From assembly GCA_964593155.1 (NCBI GenBank), contig CAZQHE010000175.1, positions 1-7,206 of the forward strand: DNA of 7,206 nt. The letters are read 5' to 3'. A program made the position numbers and the translations under genes. The DNA comes from JAJRXK01 sp964593155. Lineage in GTDB: Bacteria > Krumholzibacteriota > Krumholzibacteriia > JAJRXK01. Shown here one piece after another: positions 1 through 6,859 of this stretch. How positions within the stretch are numbered: position 1 is the first letter of the stretch; each line of letters starts with the position of its first letter. The notes below the pieces were generated by a model. It saw only the letters and a program-made list of their open reading frames with translations. It was not told the origin of the DNA and searched no databases.

Positions 1-321
1 GTCGTCACCGAACTCGTGTGGTTCACGGCCACGCCCTCGGACCGAGCCCGGGCCTTCCTCACGAGCGAGTACCCCGCCGTGCGGGACGAAACGACACGCA
101 TCGACCAGGCACGCCGCCTCGGCTACGAACCGGTCGGTTCGTTCCGACTCCCGCTGGACGACTGGCGCGCGTACTACTCCGGCCTCGACGCGCCGCTGCG
201 CGCGGCGATCGCACGCCACGGGGCGCTGGACGTCTACGAGGATCTGCGGACGGAGATGGCCACCCACGCGGCCTGCGGCGAGGAGTACGGGTACGCGTGC
301 CTGGTGTTGCGGGTGGGGTGA
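1..321 (+). CDS. Probable class I SAM-dependent methyltransferase, C-terminal part only (5' end outside window)
   Basis: The reading frame is open from the first base to a TGA at 319-321, giving the last 106 residues of a longer protein. It begins VVTELVWFTATPSD and ends YGYACLVLRVG. The pattern of an LVW-type beta strand, a segment with EYPAVRD, a GYEPVGSFRLP strand, a Trp/Tyr-rich DDWRAYYSGL segment, and a final YGYACLVLR strand resembles the C-terminal end of class I SAM-dependent methyltransferases, whose last strands form the edge of the Rossmann-like sheet. The SAM-binding motif (GxGxG) would lie upstream, outside the window, so activity and substrate cannot be read here. An in-frame ATG-less GTG at 16 is an internal codon and not the likely start, because the frame and the fold both continue upstream of it. 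It has no visible functional link to the genes downstream. The family call rests on remembered resemblance and is moderately secure. Confidence 0.6.
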   Translation, partial: VVTELVWFTATPSDRARAFLTSEYPAVRDETTRIDQARRLGYEPVGSFRLPLDDWRAYYSGLDAPLRAAIARHGALDVYEDLRTEMATHAACGEEYGYACLVLRVG

Positions 322-389
322 GGGCCGGCCTCGTCGGAACTGGCCGAACAGGCTCGGCAGACCGTCGGCGGCCGAGGCATTGCCCGCCA

Positions 390-418
390 TTGCTTCGTAG
401 GGCCGTGAGCAGTACCAT
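390..418 (+). promoter_or_regulatory. Putative sigma-70-type promoter of the toxin-antitoxin module
   Basis: A -35-like TTGCTT at 390-395 and a -10-like TACCAT at 413-418 are separated by 17 bases, the preferred spacing. Transcription would begin near 425, giving a leader of about 18 bases before the antitoxin start at 443. The match is only partial (TTG kept in the -35, TAnnnT kept in the -10), so this is a plausible prediction rather than a firm one. Confidence 0.4.
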
Positions 419-428
419 TAGGCGTACT
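411..428. promoter_or_regulatory. Inverted repeat over the -10 region, candidate antitoxin operator
   Basis: AGTAC at 411-415 and GTACT at 424-428 are perfect inverted arms separated by 8 bases. The repeat covers the proposed -10 box and start point of the toxin-antitoxin promoter. Phd/YefM antitoxins commonly repress their own operons by binding short palindromes at this position, so an autoregulatory operator is a reasonable inference. Five-base arms can also arise by chance. Confidence 0.4.
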
Positions 429-442
429 CTTGGAGGTGCAAA

Positions 443-724
443 TTGACCAAGGTCCCCACCATCATTCCGATCACCGACCTCCGGCAGGATGCCGCGGCAG
501 CCATCAAGAGAGCCCATGACGCCCGTGGGCCCATCGTCATCACTCAGCGGGGCAGGGCCACTGCAGTCATGCTGAGCATCGAGACCTACGAACAGGGCGA
601 GCACGAGCGTGAACTCTTGATCCAACTCGTACGGGGGGAGCGGGAGATCGAGGAGGGCAAGGGTTTCGATCTGGATTCCGTTCTGGCGGATGCCGATCGG
701 CTGCTTTCCGACCAGGACTCGTGA
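443..724 (+). CDS. Type II antitoxin, Phd/YefM family
   Basis: A 93-residue protein with the arrangement of Phd/YefM antitoxins. The N-terminal part (about residues 5-52) carries PIVITQRGRATAVML followed by SIETYEQ, the usual beta-hairpin and helix of the DNA-binding, dimer-forming domain. The remainder (about 53-93) is charged and helical (ERELLIQLVRGEREIEEGKG), as expected of the tail that wraps and neutralises the toxin. The start is a TTG with a strong Shine-Dalgarno GGAGGT at 432-437, five bases upstream. No in-frame ATG or GTG near the start competes with it. The stop overlaps the GTG of the toxin gene, so the two are probably translationally coupled. Family members neutralise the partner toxin and repress the operon together with it. 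GC by hand count over 481-960 is about 62%, lower than rows of the metabolic genes (up to 77%), consistent with a mobile module. Confidence 0.88.
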   Translation: MTKVPTIIPITDLRQDAAAAIKRAHDARGPIVITQRGRATAVMLSIETYEQGEHERELLIQLVRGEREIEEGKGFDLDSVLADADRLLSDQDS

Positions 725-1008
725 AGCTCGAGTTCACACCGTCAGCGAGAAGTCAGTTCCTGGCAGTGGTCGAGTACATCCGGGCTGACGACCCGTCGGC
801 GGCGAGGAATTTCCGAGACCGGGCCGAGACAGCACTTCGTGAACTCGAGAGGTTTCCGAATTCCGGCCGGCGGATTCCGGAGTTTCCGGAGCTTCCTCAT
901 CGCGAACTGATCGTGAGCCCGTATCGATTCTTCTACCGCGTGGTCCACCAGACCGTGTGGGTGATCGCTGTGTGGCACGCCAGGCAATTGCCGGTACGGC
1001 CGCACTGA
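721..1008 (+). CDS. Type II toxin, RelE/ParE family
   Basis: A 95-residue protein of the size and layout of the RelE/ParE superfamily. It starts with a first strand MKLEFTPSAR. Two helices follow (about residues 10-44, including YIRADDPSAARNFRDRAE). Then comes the FPNSGR turn at 45-50, strands RELIVSPYRFFYRV at 61-74, and a final strand VWVIAVWHARQ at 79-89. The FP..GR turn, the PYRFFYRV strand and the final strand ending in HARQ are typical of ParE-like members. RelE members cleave mRNA in the ribosome and ParE members poison DNA gyrase; sequence alone does not decide which applies, though the overall look is closer to ParE. The GTG start overlaps the antitoxin stop (GTGA at 721-724), the usual antitoxin-first order. 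No truncation or frameshift is visible, so the toxin looks intact. Confidence 0.88.
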   Translation: MKLEFTPSARSQFLAVVEYIRADDPSAARNFRDRAETALRELERFPNSGRRIPEFPELPHRELIVSPYRFFYRVVHQTVWVIAVWHARQLPVRPH

Positions 1009-1049
1009 GCGAGGGCTGCGTCGGCCCAAGATCAGTCATGTTCGAGAGA

Positions 1050-1190
1050 GCAGCGGCTCAGCGCTGCCCGCATGTGCGGAGCGACGGGTCGCATCCCATG
1101 GGGCCCCGCCGGATCCAACCCCCGGGCCCTCGCCCGGCGTCGATCTTCCCGATGCCCCCGCCATCCACGTGGATCCCGGCACGATGCCGG
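1050..1190. other. Non-coding gap with three GC-rich potential hairpins before aconitase
   Basis: The 242-base gap 1009-1250 separates the toxin gene from aconitase. Three perfect short stems are visible: GCAGCG/CGCTGC at 1050-1055 and 1062-1067 (6-base loop), CCGGGC/GCCCGG at 1122-1127 and 1132-1137 (4-base loop), and CCGGCA/TGCCGG at 1176-1181 and 1185-1190 (3-base loop). None is followed by a run of T, so they are not canonical intrinsic terminators. The first lies about 40 bases after the toxin stop and could end that transcript with help. The others may lie in the aconitase leader. No convincing -35/-10 pair is visible in the gap. Confidence 0.3.
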
Positions 1191-1203
1191 TCCCCCTCCG
1201 TGC

Positions 1204-1212
1204 AGGTCACCT
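1204..1212. promoter_or_regulatory. Imperfect palindrome upstream of aconitase, possible operator
   Basis: AGGTCACCT at 1204-1212 is a 9-base palindrome centred on one base. It is flanked by TGC (1201-1203) and GCA (1214-1216), making an imperfect 16-base inverted repeat about 35 bases before the aconitase start. TGCAGG also occurs as a direct repeat at 1201-1206 and 1213-1218. It could be a regulator site or part of the leader structure; there is no direct evidence of either. Confidence 0.2.
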
Positions 1213-1250
1213 TGCAGGCGTGACTGGACCCCCGCCCGCAAGGAGCTCCC

Positions 1251-3212
1251 ATGGGCCGCCCGCTCACGCAGAAGCTCATCGAATCCCATCTCGCCGGCGG
1301 CGAGAGGAAACCCGGCGAAGAGATCGCCCTGACGATCGACCAGACGCTCACCCAGGACGCCACGGGCACGCTGGTCATGCTGGAACTGGAGGCGCTCGAA
1401 CTCGATCGGGTGCGCACGCAGCTCTCCGCCCAGTACGTCGACCACAACCTCATCCAGTCGGACTTCCGCAACCCCGACGACCACCGCTTCCTGTTGAGCG
1501 CCTGCCGCCGCTTCGGCGTGTGGTACAGCCGCCCGGGCAACGGCGTGAGCCATCCCGTGCACATGGAGCGTTTCGGGGTGCCGGGTCAGACGCTGCTCGG
1601 TTCGGACAGCCACACCTGTGCGGCGGGTTCGCTCGGGATGCTGGCGATCGGGGCCGGGGGCATGGACGTGGCCATGGCCATGGCCGGCGAGCCCTTCCGT
1701 GTGGGTATGCCGCAGGTGCTCGGCGTGGAGCTGCGCGGCGAACTCCCCGACTGGGTCAGCGCCAAGGACGTGATCCTCGAGATGCTGCGGCGTCGAGGCG
1801 TCGACGGCGGCAAGGGCTTCGTGATCGAGTACCACGGCCCGGGCGTGGCCACGCTCAGCGCGATGGACCGCCACGTGATCGCCAACATGGGCGCCGAACT
1901 CGGCGCCACGACGTCGATCTTTCCATCGGACGAGCGCACGCGCGAGTTCCTCGAGCAGCAGGAACGTGGTGCCGCCTACCGCGAGCTCGCCGCCGACCCC
2001 GATCCGGACTTCGACGAGTTCGAACGCATTCGGCTCGACGAACTCGAGCCGCTGATCGCGCTGCCCACGAGCCCGGGCAACGTGGTGCCGGTGCGCGAGG
2101 TCGCGGGCCGGCCGATCGGCCAGGCCTACGTGGGATCGTCGGCCAATCCCGGGCTGCGCGACTTCGCGGTGCCGGCGATGATGGTGGAGGGCCGCACGAT
2201 TCCCGCCGACGTGTCCTTCGACGTGAATCCCACGTCGCGGCAGGTGCTCGCGAATCTCGACCGCATGGGCTACATCGAGACGCTGGTCGCCGCGGGCGCG
2301 CGCATCCACCAGGCGGGGTGCAACGGCTGCATCGGCATGGGCCAGGCCCCGGCCACCGACACCATCAGCCTGCGCACGGTGCCGCGGAACTTCCCGGGCC
2401 GTTCGGGCACGCGCGAGGACGCAGTCCACCTGTGCAGTCCCGAAACCGCCACGGCCTCGGCGTTGCGGGGCGAGATCACCGACCCGCGCGACCTCGACAT
2501 GGACTGCCCCGTCTTCGAGGAACCCGATCGCGTGATCGTCGAGACGTCGCTGCTCGAGGAACCGCCCGAGGACGGTTCGGACGTCGAACTCCAGAAGGGT
2601 CCGGGCATCGAGCCCCTGCCGCCCTTCGACCGCCTGCCCGATCGGATCGAGGGGCCGGTCCAGCTCACCATGGGCGACGACGTGTCGACCGACGAGATCA
2701 TGCCGGCGGGCACGCGGGTCCTGCCGCTGCGCAGCGACATCCCCGAGATCAGCGGCTACACCTTCGAAGCCATCGACCCGGAGTACGTGGATCGCGTGAG
2801 CGAGGAGATGGAGAGGAGCCATCTCGTGGTCGCCGGTGACAACTACGGCCAGGGCTCGAGCCGTGAGCACGCGGCGCTCGCTCCCCGCTACCTTGGCCTG
2901 CGGGTCGTGATCGCGAAGAGCTTCGCGCGGATCCACCGGCAGAACCTGATCAACTACGGGATCCTGCCGCTGACCTTCGTCGATCCCGACGATCACGACC
3001 GCGTCGAACGCGGCGACGAGATCGAGCTGGCCGACCTGCGCCGGGCGATCGAGGCGGACACGCTCACCGCGCACGACCGGACGCAGGACATCGACCTCGA
3101 ACTCCGCAGCGACCTGTGCGGACGGGAGTGCGCGATCGTCCGCGCGGGTGGGCTGATCAACCACGTGCGCGAACACGGTCTGTCGGAGCAGGCCTCCGAG
3201 CGCAGCGCCTGA
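1251..3212 (+). CDS. Aconitate hydratase, short Aquifex-type
   Basis: A 653-residue protein that interconverts citrate and isocitrate through cis-aconitate with a [4Fe-4S] cluster, in the cytoplasm as a TCA-cycle step. The catalytic domains (about residues 1-440) carry LLGSDSHTC, with Cys123, and GCNGCIGMG, with Cys357 and Cys360. These are the three cluster-ligand cysteines of the family. IFPSDERT lies at 223-230. After a linker, the swivel domain (about 465-645) carries DDVSTDEIMPAG at 476-487 and GDNYGQGSSREHAA at 529-542, the substrate-binding loop with Ser-Ser-Arg. Length and single-chain order match the putative short aconitase family described from Aquifex, which is shorter than AcnA or AcnB (about 850-900). 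The ATG is preceded by AAGGAG at 1240-1245, five bases away. 3-isopropylmalate dehydratase is less likely, since that enzyme is usually two subunits. The protein is acidic (107 Asp/Glu against 63 Lys/Arg, only 6 Lys). Confidence 0.94.
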   Translation: MGRPLTQKLIESHLAGGERKPGEEIALTIDQTLTQDATGTLVMLELEALELDRVRTQLSAQYVDHNLIQSDFRNPDDHRFLLSACRRFGVWYSRPGNGVSHPVHMERFGVPGQTLLGSDSHTCAAGSLGMLAIGAGGMDVAMAMAGEPFRVGMPQVLGVELRGELPDWVSAKDVILEMLRRRGVDGGKGFVIEYHGPGVATLSAMDRHVIANMGAELGATTSIFPSDERTREFLEQQERGAAYRELAADPDPDFDEFERIRLDELEPLIALPTSPGNVVPVREVAGRPIGQAYVGSSANPGLRDFAVPAMMVEGRTIPADVSFDVNPTSRQVLANLDRMGYIETLVAAGARIHQAGCNGCIGMGQAPATDTISLRTVPRNFPGRSGTREDAVHLCSPETATASALRGEITDPRDLDMDCPVFEEPDRVIVETSLLEEPPEDGSDVELQKGPGIEPLPPFDRLPDRIEGPVQLTMGDDVSTDEIMPAGTRVLPLRSDIPEISGYTFEAIDPEYVDRVSEEMERSHLVVAGDNYGQGSSREHAALAPRYLGLRVVIAKSFARIHRQNLINYGILPLTFVDPDDHDRVERGDEIELADLRRAIEADTLTAHDRTQDIDLELRSDLCGRECAIVRAGGLINHVREHGLSEQASERSA

Positions 3213-3377
3213 GGGTCGGGCCAGGCCCCACGGATCCCTCGCGGACCCACCGACCGGCCGGTCCGGGACCACCGTGCTCGGCCGGAGGCGGGCGGGCCCA
3301 TGCCCGGACGACGTCGGACGCGGCATCTTCCGGGCCCACGCCGCACACCCCCCGTACCTCGACCTCGTGGAGGACCC
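3213..3377. other. Gap between aconitase and E1 alpha with small palindromes
   Basis: These 165 bases hold no convincing gene. GACCGGCCGGTC at 3252-3263 is a perfect 12-base palindrome, overlapped by GGTCCGGGACC at 3260-3270. A stem CGGGC/GCCCG with a CCAT loop lies at 3293-3306, and GGGCC-A-GGCCC sits at 3218-3228 just after the aconitase stop. None has a T tract, so termination is not established. No clear promoter is visible, so it is open whether aconitase and the dehydrogenase genes share a transcript. Confidence 0.3.
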
Positions 3378-4484
3378 GTGACCCGCGAAACGATCGAACT
3401 CCCGTGGTCGGTCGAACGCTTGCAGGTGCTCGACGCCGACGGCAACGTCGACGACGAGCTGCTGCCCGACGTCGACGACGACGAACTCCTGCAGCTGCAC
3501 CGCGCGATGGTCTTCGCGCGGCGATACGACGCGCAGCTGCTCAAGCTCCAGCGCCAGGGACGGATCGGGACCTTCGCGCCGATCCGCGGCCAGGAGGCCG
3601 CGCAGGTCGGTTCGGTCTCGTCCCTGCGCGACGACGACTGGATGGTGCCGTCGTTCCGTGAGACGGCGGCCTCGCTGTGGCGCGGACTCGATCCCGTCTC
3701 GTTGATCCTCTACAACGCGGGCTACAACGAGGGCGGCGCCATCCCCGAGGACGCCCGCGACCTGCCGATCGCCGTTCCCGTCGCCACGCAGATACCGCAC
3801 GCCACCGGCATCGCCTACGCCGCGCGCCTGCAGGAGACCGACGAGGTCGTCCTCACGTACTTCGGCGACGGTGCCACGTCGGAAGGCGATTTCCACGAGG
3901 CCCTGAACTTCGCGGCCCTGCACGACCTCCCGGTGATCTTCCTCTGCCAGAACAACCAGTACGCGATCTCGACGCCGCGCGAGGAACAGACGGGCTCGAA
4001 GTCGATCGCGCAGAAGGCGCTGGCCTACGGCATGCCGGGCGTTCAGGTCGACGGCAACGACGTCCTGGCCGTGCGCCGCGCCACCGACGAAGCGGTCGCC
4101 ACCGCGCGCGCCGGCGACGGTCCCACGCTGATCGAGGCGGTGACCTACCGCATGGGCGTGCACACCACCGTCGACGATCCGAGCAAGTACCGCGACGAGG
4201 AAGAAGTGGAGGAGTGGAAGGAGCGCGATCCGATCGAGCGCCTGCGCATCCATCTGAAGAACCGGGAACTGATCGACGACGACGCCATCGACGAGCTGGA
4301 ACAGGAGATCGACGACGAGGTCTCCCAGACCTGGAAGGACGCCGAGGAGCGCATGGAGTCGCTCGGCGACCCGGCGGTCATGTTCGAGCACGTCTACGCC
4401 GAGCCGACCGAGGAGATGCTCCGCCAGCGCGAGCAGGTGGAGCAGCGCGGCGGCACCGCCGGCGACGAGGAGGACGCATCGTGA
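3378..4484 (+). CDS. pdhA: Pyruvate dehydrogenase E1 component, alpha subunit
   Basis: A 368-residue subunit of the thiamine-diphosphate-dependent E1 enzyme, which decarboxylates pyruvate and passes the acetyl group to the lipoyl arm of E2. The ThDP/Mg motif runs from GDGATSEGDF at 163-172 to QNNQYAIS at 191-198. A Q-R-Q-G-R-I-G-T segment at 58-65 and GQEAAQ at 71-76 are typical of E1 alpha. VATQIPHATG lies at 135-144, and the HTTVDDPSKYR loop (His262) matches the loop at the active-site entrance. The C-terminal 40 residues are Glu-rich with MFEHVYAEPTEEML, followed by a probably flexible acidic tail. I chose the GTG at 3378 because GGAGGA at 3369-3374 precedes it and the family's N-terminus begins about there. 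An upstream in-frame ATG at 3300 would add 26 Arg/Pro-rich residues unlike the rest. The stop overlaps E1 beta by 4 bases. A branched-chain 2-oxoacid substrate cannot be excluded. Confidence 0.92.
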   Translation: MTRETIELPWSVERLQVLDADGNVDDELLPDVDDDELLQLHRAMVFARRYDAQLLKLQRQGRIGTFAPIRGQEAAQVGSVSSLRDDDWMVPSFRETAASLWRGLDPVSLILYNAGYNEGGAIPEDARDLPIAVPVATQIPHATGIAYAARLQETDEVVLTYFGDGATSEGDFHEALNFAALHDLPVIFLCQNNQYAISTPREEQTGSKSIAQKALAYGMPGVQVDGNDVLAVRRATDEAVATARAGDGPTLIEAVTYRMGVHTTVDDPSKYRDEEEVEEWKERDPIERLRIHLKNRELIDDDAIDELEQEIDDEVSQTWKDAEERMESLGDPAVMFEHVYAEPTEEMLRQREQVEQRGGTAGDEEDAS

Positions 4485-5470
4485 GCGAACTCACCATGGT
4501 CGACGCCATCAACCGCACCCTGCACACCGAGATGGAACACGACGACACGATGATCGTCAGCGGTCAGGACGTTGGCGTGGACGGCGGGGTGTTCCGCGTG
4601 ACCGACGGCTTGCTCGACACCTTCGGCGAGCAGCGCGTGATCGACACGCCGCTGGCCGAGTCGCTCATCCTGGGCTCGGCGGTGGGCATGGCCGCGCACG
4701 GTCTGCGTCCGGTGTGCGAGATGCAGTTCTCCGGCTTCAGCTACCTGGCCCTGCACCAGCTCGAGAGCCACGCCGCGCGCATGCGCTGGCGCACCCGCGG
4801 GCGCTTCACGGTGCCGATGGTCGTCCGCATGCCCTACGGCGCCGGTGTGCACGCGCTCGAGCACCACTCCGAGAGCAAGGAAGTGTATTTCGCGCACACG
4901 CCGGGTCTGAAGATGGTGGTTCCGTCGAGCCCGGCGACCGCCGCCGGTCTGCTGCGCAGCGCGATCCGCGACCCCGACCCGGTGGTCTACTTCGAATCCA
5001 AGGCGCTGTACCGATCCTTCCGCGAAGAGGTCGACCCCGACGAGCAGGAGATCGAGATCGGACGGGCGCGCACGTTGCGCGAAGGCGACGACATGACCCT
5101 GGTCGCTTGGGGCGCCATGGTCCCGCGGGCGAAGGAGGCCGCCGACCGTCTGGCCGAGGACGACGGCATCGAGGTCGACCTGATCGACCTGCTGTCGTTG
5201 TCGCCGCTCGACCACGAAACGGTCTCGGAGTCGGTGCGCCGCACCGGTCACGCCGTGATCGTCCACGAGGCCCACCGCACCTTCGGGCCGGCGGGCGAGA
5301 TCATGGCGCGGCTGATCGAGGACGCCTTCTGGTGGCTCGAGACCCCCGTCGAACGCGTGACCGGCTACGACGTCCCGGTTCCCTACTTCGCCCGCGAGCA
5401 GGACTACCTGCCGAGTGTCGACCGGATCGTCGCCGCCGCCCGGCGCAGCCTGGAGGTGGCCTCGACATGA
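4481..5470 (+). CDS. pdhB: Pyruvate dehydrogenase E1 component, beta subunit
   Basis: A 329-residue partner of E1 alpha; two of each form the active heterotetramer, with ThDP bound at the interface. The N-terminal pyrimidine-binding domain has VSGQDVGVDGGVFRVT at 26-41 and TPLAES at 56-61, whose Glu60 is the expected ThDP-activating glutamate. MPYGAGVHALEHHSES at 117-132 carries the His pair of the active site, with PGLKMVVPSSP at 141-151 after it. The C-terminal transketolase-like domain begins near residue 200 and contains VDLIDLLSLSPLD, VIVHEAHRTFGPAGEI and VERVTGYDVPVPYF. Length matches the family (about 325-340). The GTG start at 4481 is preceded by GAGGAGGA at 4467-4474, six bases away. 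It overlaps the E1 alpha stop (GTGA) and its own stop overlaps the E2 ATG (ATGA), so the three are probably translated as a coupled set. An ATG at 4496 is a weaker alternative. Confidence 0.94.
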   Translation: MSELTMVDAINRTLHTEMEHDDTMIVSGQDVGVDGGVFRVTDGLLDTFGEQRVIDTPLAESLILGSAVGMAAHGLRPVCEMQFSGFSYLALHQLESHAARMRWRTRGRFTVPMVVRMPYGAGVHALEHHSESKEVYFAHTPGLKMVVPSSPATAAGLLRSAIRDPDPVVYFESKALYRSFREEVDPDEQEIEIGRARTLREGDDMTLVAWGAMVPRAKEAADRLAEDDGIEVDLIDLLSLSPLDHETVSESVRRTGHAVIVHEAHRTFGPAGEIMARLIEDAFWWLETPVERVTGYDVPVPYFAREQDYLPSVDRIVAAARRSLEVAST

Positions 5471-6846
5471 CCAAGGAGTTCGTGCTCCAGGATCCCGGCG
5501 AGGGCCTGCACGAGGCCGAGATCAGCGAAGTGCACGTGGGCGAGGGTGACACGATCGAGGAGGACGACGTCCTGTTGACCGTGGAGACCGACAAGGTGTC
5601 GGTCGAGATCCCTGCCCCGTTCAGCGGGACCATCGAGGACCTGCGCGTGGGCGAAGGCGACCAGGTCCGCGTGGGCGAGGTGCTGTTGACCTACGACGAA
5701 GCCGGCGGCGACGGCGCGGCAGGGACGCCCGACGAAGAACCGACCGAGTTGGAACGTGGTGAGTCGAGCGCCGAGGAGGAGGACGACGAGTCCTCCCGTC
5801 GTGGCGATGCGGGTGCGGAAACGGAGACGACGACGAAGCACACCGAGAAGGAGACGGCGGAAACGACGCGTGACGCGCACGACCGTCGCCGTCCCGTGCC
5901 CGCCTCGCCCGCGACCCGCCGGCTCGCCCGTGAACTCGACGTGGACCTGCACACGGTCGAGGCGAGTGGGCCGGAGGGTCGGGTCACCGCCGACGACGTC
6001 CGTGCCGCCGCCGGCGAGGGCGGCGAAGGAGCCGCCGAGCCCGCGCGCGAACCGACACCCGCCGCGGCCGAGCGCGCCGACTTCGAGCTCCCGCGTCTCG
6101 ACACCCCCGGGCTCCCCGACTTCGATCGCTTCGGTCCGACCGAACGCATGCCCCTGCGGGGCGTACGCCGCGTGACCGCCAAGCGCATGGCGTTGGCCGC
6201 GTCGCAGGTGGCCGCCGTCACCCACCACGACGTGGCCGACGTCACCGATCTCGAACGCCTGCGTCGGCGGTGGCGCGACGACGTCGAGGAGATGGGTGGC
6301 AAGCTCACACCGACGATCTTCGCGATGAAGGCGGTGGTGACCGCGCTGCAGGAGTACCCGCGCTTCAATGCCTCGCTCGACGTCGAGGCCGAGGAGATCG
6401 TCCTCAAGCGGCACTACCACCTGGGCATCGCGGTCGACACGGGCCGTGGTCTGCTCGTCCCGGTGATCCACGACGTCGACCGCAAGTCCCTGCGTGACCT
6501 GGCCGTCGAGTTCACCGAACTGGCCGAGCGCACGCGCAACGGCGACGCCACGCGCGACGACCTGACCGGAGGGACCTTCACGATCACCAACCCCGGAGCG
6601 ATCGGGGGGACCGGCTTCACGCCGATCGTCAACTGGCCCGAGGTGGCGATCCTGGGAATGGGCCAGGCCCGGCTGGAGACCGTGGTCGAGGGCGATCTCG
6701 ACGACCACGCGAGCGCCACGCGCTTGCGGCTCCCCCTGTCCCTGACCTTCGACCATCGCGTGGTCGACGGCGCCGAAGCCGCCCGCTTCGTACGCCGCGT
6801 GGTCGATCTGCTCGACGATCCCGAATCCCTCATGATCGACGCCTGA
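5467..6846 (+). CDS. pdhC: Dihydrolipoamide acetyltransferase, E2 core of pyruvate dehydrogenase
   Basis: A 459-residue E2 that carries the acetyl group on a lipoyl arm and transfers it to CoA, forming the core of the complex. One lipoyl domain occupies residues 2-77, with the lipoylated Lys43 in VETDKVSVEIPAPFSG. A linker at about 80-142 follows, very rich in Asp, Glu, Ser and Thr. The peripheral-subunit-binding domain is at 143-180 (VPASPATRRLARELDVDL, then GPEGRVTADDV), where E1/E3 dock. A second, Ala/Pro/Glu-rich linker runs to about 207. The catalytic domain is 225-459, with RVTAKRMALA near its start and FDHRVVDGAEAARF at 428-441, giving the catalytic His430 and Asp434. FTITNPGAIGGTGFTPIVNWPE is the conserved core segment; I give it only as residues 371-391. 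A single lipoyl domain is common in bacteria. The catalytic domain resembles both acetyl- and branched-chain acyltransferases, so specificity rests on context. No defect is visible. Confidence 0.93.
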   Translation: MTKEFVLQDPGEGLHEAEISEVHVGEGDTIEEDDVLLTVETDKVSVEIPAPFSGTIEDLRVGEGDQVRVGEVLLTYDEAGGDGAAGTPDEEPTELERGESSAEEEDDESSRRGDAGAETETTTKHTEKETAETTRDAHDRRRPVPASPATRRLARELDVDLHTVEASGPEGRVTADDVRAAAGEGGEGAAEPAREPTPAAAERADFELPRLDTPGLPDFDRFGPTERMPLRGVRRVTAKRMALAASQVAAVTHHDVADVTDLERLRRRWRDDVEEMGGKLTPTIFAMKAVVTALQEYPRFNASLDVEAEEIVLKRHYHLGIAVDTGRGLLVPVIHDVDRKSLRDLAVEFTELAERTRNGDATRDDLTGGTFTITNPGAIGGTGFTPIVNWPEVAILGMGQARLETVVEGDLDDHASATRLRLPLSLTFDHRVVDGAEAARFVRRVVDLLDDPESLMIDA

Positions 6847-6859
6847 ACGGAGGACACCG

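Noticed and set aside
343..358. GCCGA/TCGGC stem after the methyltransferase-like gene
   Set aside because: A 5-base stem with a 6-base loop and no following T run is not convincing as a terminator.
854..889. Four copies of TTCCG(G) within the toxin gene
   Set aside because: Spacing is irregular and the repeats fall in the conserved FPNSGR to EFPELP segment, so protein coding explains them.
983..992. GGCAATTGCC palindrome near the toxin 3' end
   Set aside because: It lies inside coding sequence, is only 10 bases, and has no T tract; not enough to call a terminator or site.
1169..2839. 556-codon plus-strand open frame overlapping aconitase
   Set aside because: The product is Arg/Pro/Gly-rich with no domain, as expected of a shifted frame of GC-rich coding DNA; the aconitase frame is unambiguous.
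3300..3377. Upstream ATG extension of E1 alpha
   Set aside because: It adds 26 Arg/Pro-rich residues to a strongly acidic protein and lacks a good ribosome-binding site, whereas GTG 3378 has GGAGGA directly upstream.
1032..4391. Minus-strand open frame of 1119 codons opposite aconitase and E1 alpha
   Set aside because: It is exactly in register with the plus-strand codons of both genes, so its stops could only arise from plus-strand TTA, CTA or TCA codons, which this GC-rich genome avoids. The translation is Arg/His/Val/Asp-rich with no recognisable domain. The minus frames opposite E1 beta (4394-5275) and E2 (5404-6756) are in the same register and have the same explanation.
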